From: Allium sativum
Lineage: Eukaryota; Streptophyta; Magnoliopsida; Asparagales; Amaryllidaceae
Direction of reading: 5' to 3'
NCBI GenBank assembly: GCA_030737875.1
Contig: CM060918.1
Coordinates: 883,914,403-883,978,402 of the forward strand
DNA length: 64,000 nt
This document shows, in pieces, positions 13,843 through 21,945 of this stretch. Every line of letters begins with the position of its first letter. The stretch's first letter is position 1. The position numbers were made by a program, and so were the translations under genes. Under the pieces are notes generated by a model. The model saw only the letters and a list, made by a program, of their open reading frames with translations. It was not told the DNA's origin and did no database searches.

Positions 13843-16800
13843 CAATACAAGCACGTAAATTATTTTGATACATGATTTCCACTTGAATACTTGTTTCATT
13901 CTAATCCCCCATACCCCTTTTTCGCATTGTTAAAGATTATCTAGACTTAAGCTTGTATACTTGCGACTAAGGCATATATCATGCCCAACTTTACCCAACT
14001 TTATCACATCCAATATCCATCACATGAACAAAGTCAAGGCAAGATTTTAGGATCCTTAGAATGTCCTACAAACTTCTTTTAGGATCTTAAATTGTTTCTA
14101 GACATCTATTTGTTCGTTGGCTTTTACAGACACAGAATATGAAATGTAAACCCCTAAAAATGGCGACAAATGGAAACATATACCAAATAATCAACCAAAA
14201 AAATCATTCAAGCGCCATTTTCTTATGTCTCCTTTTGTTACAATTAAACCAATACATAACAAAGGTCAAATTTTGTCTCCATAAGAAACCCCCACACATA
14301 GAATCCTAACTCTAGACCGCGTATATGTAATACAACCTGAATCAAATAAATTATGCCTGTTTATAAGGATTATTAACCAGCCTGCAAGAGTCACAGACCA
14401 ACCAAGGTTGGAAAGCCTTGTTGACAAAACCCTGTAGGGAATTTATTGACACCATTTTTATCAACCATCTTATCAACAAACATGACGCTTCCAGTTTTCT
14501 TCATTTTTAATTCATGTTTGATGTACCCTCTCCAATTCTCACAATTTCTTTTCCACATGATGTTAGTGTCACAAATTTCAACAATCACGTGAGCATGACT
14601 GCATAAATAGGACATGTAGAACAAGTTCAGCTTTACTTCATTATGTACCTTCGATTATACGGTAATTTGATAGGTCACGAGTTACAGAAGATTAGCTAGG
14701 CACTAAGCCATTAAGACGATCCTATGGATGTTACATTATTGACCTCGCTCGCTCACAGTCTATTATTGATTGTAGTTATATACCAAGTGCAAAAAGGAGA
14801 AAACAAATGTAGAACGCGAAAAAGTATTAAGTAGTACCAAATGTCAATACTTTACCAGGTGAACTTTATCTGGCTTTGAACCAAGAGATTTACGACGTTC
14901 ATCAGCCCCCGAGTCTCTTTTCGGAACTACCGCAGAGAATAGACTTTCAATTTCTGAGACATCAAAATCTGAAGAACTACAACAAAGCAGTAGCAAGCAA
15001 TAGTAAGCAGGGATATACTGACAAAAAAATCAGGAAAAAAGCTTTGATCTAGTTGATTATGCTTGGGAGTTTTGCAGCATCGTTTCTAATGGGGTTTACT
15101 TTTTAAATATTCATTAAACATTAAGGTTTCAAATTATTATATATAAAACCGTATTTGGTGTGTTTTGTTCAAAGGTTTTGAAAATCACTCTAAAAAAAAC
15201 TGTTAAATTACGTACTGATCCAAATAAAATATGTACTAAAATTAACTATTAAAAAAACAGTTTTCTGACATAAAACAAAAAGATTGTAAAATTTGCATGT
15301 GCAAACCAAAATTTTGGAGAAAAAATAGATAAGCTGAATTTTCAATAAGATAAAATAAAATAATAATACTTAAGTTGACATTTTATTAGTTTGTAAAAAA
15401 ACATACATGTTTACCGATATTTAAAACCTTCATTTCTTAGAATAAATAATTGAAATAAAGGTATTTCCTAATAAAATGTGTGAAACAATTGTCTCAAGGA
15501 GGGTAGACTGGAGAGAAAAAATTAACATGCGACCAAACCATGGACTTGGAAAGTTGAAAAGAAAAGATATACATCCGTGTTTAAAATACCAAAAATTAGT
15601 GCTTTAGACCTAGGGCTATCTAAATGGAACCACAAAAAATGATCAAAACTGACGAAAAATAACCATCCAAATAGTCTTAAGTATCACTCTACATGCGCTA
15701 ATGAGTAACAACGCAAAAATACGTCGGGAAGAGTACCTTACAGGATCATCATCGCATCTTTGGAGATCAGCCCACAAACTTCCTTGCACAGCTCTAGTCA
15801 CTTTCACCCAATGTAACGGCTTCAATGACACTCGACGAGGTGCAGCAGCGAAAGAAGTATGACCAGCTGCAGTTGGGCGTACAAGCCCTCGGCCTCTTCC
15901 ACCAGACGCACCAAGAGGAGGTGGTGGTGGTCCTCCAGCCCTAGATGGAGGTGGTGGAGGACCGCCACGACCACTTGGAGATGGAGACGTTCTAGAGCAC
16001 CCACCGGGCGGTGGCGGTGGAGGTGGGCCACCAGAAAATGGTGGAGGGGGTGCCAGAGGTGGTGAAGGACCACTGCACTTACCAGAAGGTAGAGGTGGTG
16101 GTGGAGGACTGGGGCCACCAGGAGGAGGTGGTGGTGGTGGAGGTAAACGTCCACCTGGAGGTGGTGGTGGAGGTGGACCACGGCTACCTGGAGGCGGCGG
16201 CGGTGGTGGTGGACCACGGCCACCTGGAGGCGGCGGTGGTGGTGGTGGACCATGGCCACCTGGAGGCGGCGGTGGTGGAGGAGGACCACGGCCACCTGGA
16301 GGAGGCGGCGGCGGTGGACCACGGCCACCTGGAGGCGGCGGCGGTGGTGGAGGTGGACCACGGCCATCTGGAGGAGGCGGTGGTGGTAAAGGTGGACAAC
16401 GGCCACTTGGAGGCGGCGGCGGTGGTGGTGGGGGAGGACCACGGCAACCAGGAGGTGGCGGGGGTGGTGGGGGAGGACCATTGCCACCGGGAGGTGGTGG
16501 CGGTGGGGGAGGACCACGTCCACTGGGAGGTGGCGGTGGTGGAGGAGGTAGACTCCGGCATCCAGGAGGTGGTGGTGGCGGTGGAGGTCGACTGTGACCA
16601 ACGGGAGGTAGAGATGGACATTGACTACCCAAAGGTGGTGGGGGTGCAAGTGGACCAGGGTCACCATGAGGTGGCAGTGGTGGCGAAGGCAGACCCCGGC
16701 TACCAAAAGGAGTTGGTGGTGGTGGTGGTGGTGGTGGAGAACGGTGGCCACTGGAAGGTGGAGGACTGCAGCTACTTGGAGGACCATGGCCAGGAGGTGG

Positions 16801-19800
16801 GCCATGAGTAATGGAAGCTGGGGGTGGTGGAGGACTACGACCACCTGGAGGTGGTGGGGGAACACGGCCACCGGGAGGTGGTGGAGGAGGTGGTGGAGGA
16901 GGAGGTGGGGGACCCACAATGTTACTCGAAGATGGTTGAGGTGGAGCACAGTCAACAGGCGAAAGCAGAGGCGGTGGTGGAGGTGTATGACCACCGGAAG
17001 TTAGTGGTGGCGGTGGACAACCAAACTGACCTCTTGGCGGCGGCGGTGGCGGCGGCGGCGGCGGCGGAGGTGTGAGAGAAAGTTCTCTTTGACTTAATAA
17101 AGACGGAGGAGGAGGAAGAGGTGGTGGTGGAGGTATGTTTTCAACTCCTAGTCGTCGAGGCAAGGGTGAGGGCGGAGGAGGGGGTCTTGGTGGCGGCTTG
17201 CTTTGCCCACATTGTGGTAAGGGTGGAGGCGGGGGAGCAGGAGATGCAAACAAGTTGCTCAACTGGGAAGGAGATGGGGATGATGGAGCTCTGGTTAAAG
17301 TGGAATGTGACCCTAAAGATGACGCCTCGCAATGCGTCCTCAAAGTCAAAGAGGATGGCACAGTTGATGGAGGTTGGTTAAATGATGGTGAATTGTGTGT
17401 GTAAGAGGATGCATGCTCTTTTGATTTTGTTAAGGTGGAAGGCACTGTGCCATCTACATGAAAGGATGACATGTTCTCTTTACCATCATTTGATTCATCA
17501 TCTTGAGGATTGGCAAAATAAATTGCTAGAGCAGCAGGACAGCTATTGTACCTTGATGGAGGATAAGATGGCTTACATACACTGACTGCCTCGGATACTT
17601 TTGTTTGTGGGCACCACCGAGGTAATATCTTCATTTTTGATTGTTTCATATGTTCTAAAGATTTTTCTTGTTCAGTCTCATGCTTCGATACAACTGCATT
17701 AACGGATGGCTTTATGCTTGTAGAAGTCTTACCAAGTTCTTTATTATGGGGCATAGCTTCAATCTTTTCCTTGGGGATATCCTCTGCTTCTCCCTTTGTT
17801 AAACCATTGTCAACCATACCATCATTTTTTACTAGTATGTTCCTTGCTTCACTATCCAACTTTGTTATCTGCTTAGCCTGGCCCATCATTCCCTCAATAT
17901 TGGCTTTGGCCATCAAAATATTTCCTTCCCTTCTTCCCTGTTCTACGTGACTAATTTCAGCTATTTCTTTGTCTTCTGCAGTAATCATTTGACAGATAAT
18001 TCTCTGTTCAGTGACAATCACTTTATCGAAGACCGGCTCACTACTGGATGATTCAAAGTTTTCATCACCAATAGTGGTAATTGGTGGAGGACCAACGACT
18101 ACATTTTTCTCAGAAACGAGTTCTCCTTTAGAAATAACATGTTCAGAAAGCAAGCACTGTGATTTACTATTTGTGTGATCCAAGGGAAGTCCAGGATTAC
18201 AAACGCCATCCTCCCCGAATAGCTCAATATTTTGAGTCTCTGATACAGTTCTGTCTTTTGCTAGCAAAATTATGTCATCTGGCTTAATACCCTTATCACC
18301 GTCTAACATGCTCCTTCTTTCAATTGCAGTAAGCAAGTCGCTCTTATAATTTTGGTCAATGTTATTGCATTCCACTACACTTTTCTCGTGAACTGCAATC
18401 CCTTCATCTACAGATACTAATTTTTCAGTAATAACTGACTCAACTGTGTTTGACAAAGCAGAATCTCCCTTGCGCACATCTAGGCTTTCTGAGCCAGTAT
18501 TCTGGTCATCATCGTTATGGGTTCCTACAATCTCCCAATCATGCTCAGAATGTGTTGATTCTACATTCTGTTCATCATCAGCAACAATTATCTCATCAAA
18601 AGAATGGTTATCAGAATCACGTCTCAATTCATGTGAGTCGACATTACTGAAGATTTCTTCTGCCTCAAAAAACTCTTCAGTTACTGAAGTAACTTCAGCT
18701 TCATCTTCGCCAACAGAATCAACATCGCTGTATGCAGAAAATAATACCTGAGATTCAGGCATAATTGTTTTCAGTAAACATTGACAAGAACGTACATTTC
18801 CACAAATAATATAAGGAAATTTCACTCAAAGGGCTTATTTATTTAGAGTAAGTTTTAAGGGCAGCACTTCCGAAATTGGTTTAAGGACAATTTGCAAAAA
18901 AAAGATAAATAAATTTATCATTTTCAGTTATATAGAAATAATGAATTAATGATAAATGAATTTATCACTTTCATGTATAACTTAAAAAGTTAAAAGAATT
19001 TATTTTTTATGTAAAAATGTCTTTAAAACTAGTTATCCAAGAAAAAGAAGTCCTTCAACCTAATTTCCACAATAATATATGTATAGCATACCTCTATTTT
19101 AAAGTCCTTTGGAAATTGATCTTTAACATTCCATACAACGTCAATTTCTTCTCGGTTCAGAACCAGCGTATTGGACTGAACAAACGCTGTATTGAACATG
19201 ACCCTAAACATCAATTCCTCATGCAGAAGTTTATCATCCATGTCAATGCATTCAATGAATATATCACCTTGAACTTTACAACGAACATTGAGTTTCACAA
19301 ACGGGTTCTCTTCCTGAGATCAAGGACAAAAGCACAAATTCAGCAGAGGAAAATAACTTCTAGTTGGAAGCAATATTTTACTGCTGTACAGTAACTTATA
19401 GCCCGCAGAACACTAGCTTTCAGATATTCAACGCTAGCCTGCAGAATGCTGCCAGTACTTTGACGATACTCCAGGATTCTTAAAATGAAATGTAGAAAAA
19501 ATGGAAGTAACTACTTACTTTGCTCTTCATACGGTCAAAACATAAATCATTAGATGTTATTTAAGCTATATTTCCAAGAAGATGAAAACCATTTGGAGAT
19601 GCACTAACAAGTTTATACAAGTCAAATATAGGGAAAAGATAAAGTTCAAATACATTCTTTACATGTCATTTTGCATCATAGATAGGCCTAACTTTGCTGT
19701 TCATTGCAATCCAAAATCAACTGAAAGAAATATTAAAATACTATGACTACAGTTATCCCATTTCGCGGTCTAGATAGCTTCAGAAAAATGAGAAGAAAAA

Positions 19801-21101
19801 ATGATATGGGATTTTGAAGTATTGTTAGGAATACCCACAAAATACAAATACATAAACTTAGCTTCTAGGTTTAAAAGGCCAACGAAGTAAGGCTTACTTG
19901 TTTATATTTCCTAACATGCTTCTTGTTCTTCGGTGTGTTGAAAAGAACCTTTGAGCTTCTATTAGAAGGTGTTAAAGGATCTTGACCATACACGTGAATT
20001 AATGGTCTGCAGCCTCCTCCTCCATCAAAATTTGGAACACTTCTAAGAATGATGCACTCCAGTTTCATAGGCTTATCACTAGGAGGCCAATCTTGTCCAC
20101 TACCTCGTCTAGTAACATATTGAAGATATCTTATATGTGATGGCTGTGGATTCAAAGGAGATGATAATTGTACAAGCTCTTTTGGGGCTTGTTTATACAC
20201 CATTTCCAAAGTCTTCTGCTCACCAGTGTATTGTTTTCTATATAAAAGAAGACCTGCAAGCATGAAAGCAAGAACAGGCCATCCGCCGTTTTCACAGTGC
20301 ATTAACAGTACATTATGTTGACCTTCGAGAGATAGCCAACTTTCACTGGACCTTAAAAAATGATGGATCATTTCCAGTGGTAATAAAGGGCAACCTTCGT
20401 GTTGGCTAGGATAGTCCATGACTGTCATGTCATACTCGTTTAGAATGTCTGATATCTTACTTCTTTTATCTCCTTCTCTAAAGTTAAATACCATGAACGA
20501 GGCTTCAGGAAACTGATCTTGCAGTTGTGCAACAATGTTACCGATGTAGTTCTTGTAGTCATCTACTTCCATTGAATCCGTGGAGAAGCAACAGTCGAAT
20601 ACTGCAAAGGAGTTTGATTGTGCATATTATCATACAGCCTTGTGCATCTGCTATAGATCGCTTAAGTGTTAAGTGAAAATTGTATAAAGTAACGGATTGT
20701 CTGGCAGTGCAAGATTGGTTCAGCTAATGGTTTAGCTTCCCAATAAGATGTTGCCCTAATTAGTTCCACAAAATTCCTTGAAAATAGATAAAAATTTCAA
20801 ATCATTAAACGAAAGTCAAATAACCTGTTTTTCGTAGCATACTGAATTGCAAAGCAAATTTTCTCATTAATATGGAAGAAATTTCGCAAAACTTAACCCA
20901 ACCGGTAAAGAAGTCAAACTCAAAATTCTGCATCGAAACAACATCATTCAACAACGATTTTTTCAGTAATATGACTCTAGCTTAACTTCGTGACTACGAT
21001 CGTTGTAAAAGACATAATAGCCAAATACCGTAAACTCTTTCAGAGATCTCCAGCAACCGATCTGGCGGCTTCCTGTAAAATAGCCTCCTGAACAGCGCCA
21101 T
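1..21101 (-). CDS. Class II formin gene, FH20-like (8 exons visible, 3' end outside the window)
   Basis: Formins nucleate and elongate actin filaments; plant class II members carry an N-terminal PTEN-like phosphatase and C2 module that targets membranes. Domains in order: PTEN-like (residues about 1-195), C2 (about 200-345), acidic low-complexity linker (to about 835), FH1 proline tracts (about 838-1285), and FH2 starting at [10 protein letters not shown] (about 1305). Exons run 21101-21029, 20601-19898, 19313-19092, 18747-15737, 14976-14856, 706-635, 209-111 and 31-1; their lengths keep one open frame of about 1444 codons. The rest of FH2 lies left of base 1. Introns are 427, 584, 344, 760, 14149, 425 and 79 bases; the fifth is swollen by transposons on both strands. 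Family membership is secure from long colinear similarity to known plant formins. The FH20-like label is from memory of the family and less certain. Confidence 0.95.
111..209 (-). CDS. Formin exon 7: FH2 core ([12 protein letters not shown])
   Basis: 99 bases, 33 codons, acceptor CCTCAG and donor GTATAT. Encodes [19 protein letters not shown] followed by [14 protein letters not shown], a signature FH2 helix and linker. Phase 0 on both sides. Confidence 0.95.
356..437. repeat. Short inverted repeat (82-bp hairpin) in formin intron 6
   Basis: Arms 356-391 and 400-437 pair almost perfectly (outer ends AAATGGAGC / GCTCCATTT), with about 8 unpaired bases between them. The size fits a miniature transposon remnant or a young miRNA-like hairpin. 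No clear TSD was found. Confidence 0.75.
635..706 (-). CDS. Formin exon 6: FH2 core ([12 protein letters not shown])
   Basis: 72 bases, 24 codons, acceptor TTTTCAG and donor GTAAGT. Encodes [19 protein letters not shown] followed by LPDLV, one of the most conserved stretches of FH2, near the actin-binding surface. It matches family members residue for residue and continues directly from exon 5 (...KPDKVHL), which shows that the huge intron between them must be removed in a functional transcript. Confidence 0.95.
707..1427. other. Intron sequence without recognised feature
   Basis: AT-rich intron sequence. I see no coding similarity, terminal repeats or RNA gene; the open frames are short and unconserved. 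Confidence 0.6.
1428..3126. mobile_element. Long foldback element, 0.84-kb inverted arms
   Basis: Left arm 1428-2263 and right arm 2291-3126 are reverse complements with only scattered mismatches; the loop is about 27 bases and the symmetry centre is at 2277. Outer ends read CATGGTTACATAGG / CCTATGTAACCATG. Each arm carries plant telo-box motifs (AAACCCTAGC at about 2149 and ACCCTAGCC at about 2098, mirrored on the right) and CT-rich leader-like sequence, suggesting a captured host promoter or 5' UTR. Both arms also contain internal AATACTCCATATTATATAGG repeats in both orientations. There is no transposase. The open frames in the two arms are mirror images and not genes. No convincing TSD was found, so the mechanism (MULE, foldback or inverted duplication) is unresolved. 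Confidence 0.9.
3127..3712. other. Intron sequence without recognised feature
   Basis: AT-rich sequence between the foldback and the first hAT-like element; no coding signal or terminal repeats seen. Confidence 0.55.
3721..4469. mobile_element. Non-autonomous hAT-like element 1 (749 bp)
   Basis: Flanked by an exact 8-bp duplication GTCTTAAT (3713-3720 and 4470-4477), the hAT hallmark. Imperfect terminal inverted repeats read CACTATTTCAAATCTCG on the left and CAAGGTTTTAAATCTCG on the right (reverse complement). Sub-terminal regions are crowded with CCGAGAT/ATCTCGG motifs in both orientations. No transposase. Confidence 0.85.
4861..5121 (+). repeat. Copia 5' LTR
   Basis: Starts TGTTGGAAAT and ends TTTTTAACA; 261 bp, the same length as the 3' copy. 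A TATAAATA box at 5049-5056 is a plausible promoter. Confidence 0.95.
5122..5133 (+). promoter_or_regulatory. Copia primer-binding site (degenerate)
   Basis: Directly after the 5' LTR; matches the usual initiator-Met tRNA site TGGTATCAGAGC at 9 of 12 positions. Confidence 0.6.
5297..5760 (+). pseudogene. Copia protease region (broken)
   Basis: Encodes an aspartic protease segment with the active-site sequence [10 protein letters not shown] near 5400, which would cleave the Gag-Pol polyprotein. The frame is open from 5297 to a stop at about 5660, with a second stop shortly after, before a short spacer leads into the integrase zinc-finger region. The gag that normally precedes it is absent. 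Confidence 0.85.
5761..7380 (+). pseudogene. Copia integrase, with in-frame 507-bp internal duplication
   Basis: Integrase would insert the cDNA. The zinc-binding motif H...H...C..C is seen as HYRLGHPS and CDVCEFAKH. The catalytic triad context is HSDVWGP, DNGKEYF and QQN(E/G)IAERKN. Bases 5801-6307 are repeated head to tail as 6308-6814 (169 codons, in frame, about 99 percent identical), so the catalytic core occurs twice. Both copies carry the same TAG where the family has Trp (TRIT|WVF), so that stop predates the duplication. The C-terminal region ([21 protein letters not shown]) follows in a shifted frame. Confidence 0.92.
7381..7640 (+). pseudogene. Copia integrase-RT spacer with a repeated peptide
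   Basis: The linker between integrase and RT contains a near-identical 60-bp direct repeat encoding [10 protein letters not shown](K/T)PLNE twice (about 7438-7557). Low-complexity, acidic; no catalytic role expected. Confidence 0.6.
7643..8770 (+). pseudogene. Copia reverse transcriptase (two frames)
   Basis: The first part (7643-8224) has [31 protein letters not shown] and [21 protein letters not shown], followed by a frameshift near 8205. The second part (from 8302) has the catalytic YVDDIIITG and [10 protein letters not shown]. These are diagnostic Copia RT blocks; the enzyme copies element RNA into DNA. The frameshift between palm halves makes this copy non-functional. Confidence 0.95.
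8771..9245 (+). pseudogene. Copia RNase H (broken)
   Basis: [20 protein letters not shown] starts the RNase H domain. After a small deletion and frameshift near 8870 it continues as [50 protein letters not shown] and [10 protein letters not shown], ending at a stop before the polypurine tract. RNase H removes template RNA after reverse transcription. Confidence 0.93.
9253..9513 (+). repeat. Copia 3' LTR
   Basis: Preceded by the polypurine tract GAGGGGGAG (9244-9252); starts TGTTGGAAAT and ends TTTTTAACA, followed by TSD CTTTG. Confidence 0.95.
9519..10354. other. Intron sequence without recognised feature
   Basis: AT-rich with a T/C-rich stretch near 9860-9900; no open frame with known similarity and no terminal repeats. 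Confidence 0.55.
10363..11040. mobile_element. Non-autonomous hAT-like element 2 (678 bp)
   Basis: Exact 8-bp TSD AACTACGT (10355-10362 and 11041-11048). Terminal inverted repeats TAAGGCTGCACA and TAGGGCTGCACA (right end, reverse complement). Sub-terminal regions are rich in GGGTTGGGT/CGGGTTGG and its complement. No coding capacity. A TIR starting TAGGGCTG is common in plant hAT elements. Confidence 0.88.
11049..11928. other. Intron sequence without recognised feature
   Basis: AT-rich; a palindromic TG/CA microsatellite-like stretch occurs at about 11845-11890 and small TGATCA palindromes at 11310-11360. No gene seen. Confidence 0.5.
11929..12753. repeat. Tandem duplication, two units of about 410 bp
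   Basis: Unit 1 (11929-12337) and unit 2 (12336-12753) both begin CATCCCAAGTAGA and end CAAAGACGATCAT, with high identity and small indels. Each contains a stretch open on the minus strand (…[12 protein letters not shown]…AEGMGHKKL…) that I do not recognise. The origin of the unit is unknown. Confidence 0.85.
12885..13650. mobile_element. Non-autonomous hAT-like element 3 (766 bp)
   Basis: TSD of 8 bp with one mismatch: GTATAGAC (12877-12884) and GTATAAAC (13651-13658). Terminal inverted repeats CATTGTTTTAAAAA and CAAAGTTTTAAAAA (right end, reverse complement). Sub-terminal regions are filled with ACGCCTC/GAGGCG motifs. No transposase. Confidence 0.8.
13659..14855. other. Intron sequence with microsatellite and poly-T; unrecognised minus-strand ORF
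   Basis: Contains a TATATG/CACACA microsatellite-like stretch (about 13660-13745) and a run of 26 T (13817-13842). A 77-codon minus-strand frame at 14391-14624 (…[18 protein letters not shown]…) matches nothing I know and is probably chance. Confidence 0.5.
14856..14976 (-). CDS. Formin exon 5: FH2 lasso/linker region
   Basis: Encodes [20 protein letters not shown], then [14 protein letters not shown], ending at donor GTAAAG. FDVSE(I/L)E.LFSA and KP.KV.L are diagnostic FH2 positions between the lasso and the core. The acceptor could be GTAG at 14977 (used here) or CAG at 14969, eight bases inside; only the former is in frame with exon 4 ending at 15737. The next exon is 14.1 kb away. Confidence 0.88.
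14977..15736. other. Formin intron 4
   Basis: 760 bases, AT-rich, donor GTACTC and acceptor TTGTAG. Nothing else seen. Confidence 0.75.
15737..18747 (-). CDS. Formin exon 4: linker, giant FH1 and start of FH2
   Basis: About 1003 codons. It opens with [12 protein letters not shown], the end of C2, followed by [13 protein letters not shown] and a long acidic, Ser/Thr-rich linker of no known fold. From about 17236 down to 15895 comes FH1: more than 25 runs of 5-12 prolines separated by GGRG, GGHG or GCRG spacers, the profilin-actin docking region. FH2 begins with [10 protein letters not shown] and [10 protein letters not shown]. Two donors are possible: AG|GTACTC at 15736 gives a frame-correct join to exon 5 through acceptor GTAG at 14977; GTAAGG five bases upstream does not. 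The exon is unbroken despite the repetitive tract, suggesting selection to keep it open. Confidence 0.93.
15895..17240 (-). repeat. FH1 coding repeat (G-rich on the plus strand)
   Basis: Imperfect units of about 33-39 bases encode runs of prolines with GGRG, GGHG or GCRG spacers; the densest part is 16100-16560. On the plus strand, the transcription template, this is GGTGGTGGNGG over 1.3 kb, with many potential G-quadruplex motifs. Unit number is likely to vary among individuals. Confidence 0.9.
19092..19313 (-). CDS. Formin exon 3: C2 domain
   Basis: 222 bases, 74 codons, phase 0 at both ends (acceptor CTCAG, donor GTATGC). Encodes [19 protein letters not shown], then the [10 protein letters not shown] and [11 protein letters not shown] motifs and [10 protein letters not shown], all typical of the PTEN-type C2 domain in class II formins. 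C2 domains here bind membrane lipids and cooperate with the preceding phosphatase-like domain. Confidence 0.94.
19898..20601 (-). CDS. Formin exon 2: PTEN-like phosphatase domain
   Basis: 704 bases; the first two complete a split Val codon, then FDCCFSTD leads into the PTEN-like fold. Acceptor is TTTGCAG and donor GTAAGC. The P-loop position reads HCENGG (His126, Cys127). Active PTEN enzymes use HCxxGxxR; here the catalytic Arg position is not Arg, as in other plant class II formins, so the domain is expected to bind phosphoinositides or membranes rather than hydrolyse them. The exon runs into the C2 domain with IPNFDG-type and IHVYGQDP motifs and ends KHVRKYKQ. Confidence 0.94.
21029..21101 (-). 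CDS. Formin exon 1 (start codon)
   Basis: Begins with ATG at 21101-21099 and encodes [13 protein letters not shown]... and ...LLEISERVY, the hallmark N-terminus of class II plant formins. It has 24 codons plus one base and ends at a GTATTT donor. The start is chosen because residue 1 coincides with the conserved MALFR start of the family. An ATG further upstream at 21277 is in another frame and lies upstream of the likely TATA box. Confidence 0.93.
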
Positions 21102-21940
21102 GATCCGCCGATGCCGTCGCCGGAGTAGAAAGGTAACCGAATCAGATAGGGTTTTGCAGATTTATTTCTTTTTATTATGAGTTCTAAAATAAAATTGCTT
21201 GGAATGTCGGGTGAAAATACAGTGGACTGGAAATGACCAGTAAATCTAGGTATATACTGGCACGTGGCACTTGCCACGGCTAATTTGGTGGAGAAAATCA
21301 GAGAGAAGAACTCCAGACGAACGAAAGAGGAGGTTGAATTGAAAAAGGCAAATCTTCAAAGCTGTGCGGAGTAATTCCCGTGCAACTCAATCGTTTTTTC
21401 TCAACGGCATTTCCGAAATAATGTTAGAAACAGTTTTGAGTTTTATTTTTCCCTGGCTTAATTAAAAAGAACTAATTCTATTCATGCAGCCATAATTTCT
21501 TAGCATACACCGTAAAATGAAGTAAAATAACATACATCAAAAATTTCTTTTCGTATACCGTATATTTCACAAAATTACCCATTTATATTTTAATCACCTT
21601 TCCTCTTTAATTTTAAAACTAAATTACATAAAATTGGGAATTCATTAGAATATATTTACCTAAAATTAAAAAAAAAAATAACACTAGTATTTTAAATTAT
21701 TTGATTGTTTTATTTTTAAATCACTTTTAATTTTAGATGATGGAAATTTGAACTTATTTTTCTAAATATTAGAAAGCTAAACTAGTTAAATTTAAACATG
21801 ATTAGATATGAATGAAAGATTGAAGAATTTGTAGTACTCTGTATAGCATTAATTTTACCAGTTAGTTTTAAACTTTAATTTTTATATTTAATTAACGTGA
21901 AAACTGTTAATTTTGACTGTATATAAATGTTGCTTGTAAT
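21102..21940. other. Formin leader and upstream region
   Basis: Bases 21102-21270 hold the putative 5' leader and core promoter. Beyond about 21430 the sequence is AT-rich without a gene. A stretch near 21475 (CTAATTCTATTCATGCAGCC) resembles the terminal repeat of the element at 57766, suggesting a remnant of the same family. Confidence 0.5.
21251..21268 (-). promoter_or_regulatory. Formin core promoter: TATA box and G-box
   Basis: A TATATA at 21251-21256 lies about 150 bases upstream of the start codon, with a perfect palindromic G-box GGCACGTGGC (21259-21268) directly upstream of it on the minus strand. G-boxes bind bZIP and bHLH factors in plants. Inferred from position and motif only; a CT-rich stretch between 21300 and 21350 could alternatively be leader sequence. 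Confidence 0.45.
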
Positions 21941-21945
21941 GATAT

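Larger units (their letters stand above)
707..14855 (-). other. Formin intron 5, 14.1 kb, transposon-filled
   Basis: Bounded by donor GTAAAG at 14855 and acceptor TTTTCAG at 707. Other introns of this gene are 79-760 bases. It contains a 1.7-kb foldback, three hAT-like elements, a 4.65-kb Copia provirus and a roughly 410-bp tandem duplication. Removing the elements with recognised ends leaves about 6 kb of AT-rich sequence. Confidence 0.9.

Noticed and set aside
14391..14624. 77-codon minus-strand gene in formin intron 5
   Set aside because: No recognisable domain, no neighbouring exon-like signals.
15736..15742. GTAAGG as the donor of formin exon 4
   Set aside because: Although a good donor, it gives the wrong phase with both candidate acceptors of exon 5; AG|GTACTC is in phase.
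15822..17404. Many long open frames on the plus strand and in other minus frames over the FH1 exon (up to 390 codons)
   Set aside because: They are frame and strand shadows of the proline-codon repeat; composition is VEVVVE, HHLL or WWR repeats with no independent support.
20963..21277. 104-codon minus-strand frame overlapping the formin start
   Set aside because: It is out of frame with the formin, and its ATG lies upstream of the likely TATA box; it is not a convincing uORF.
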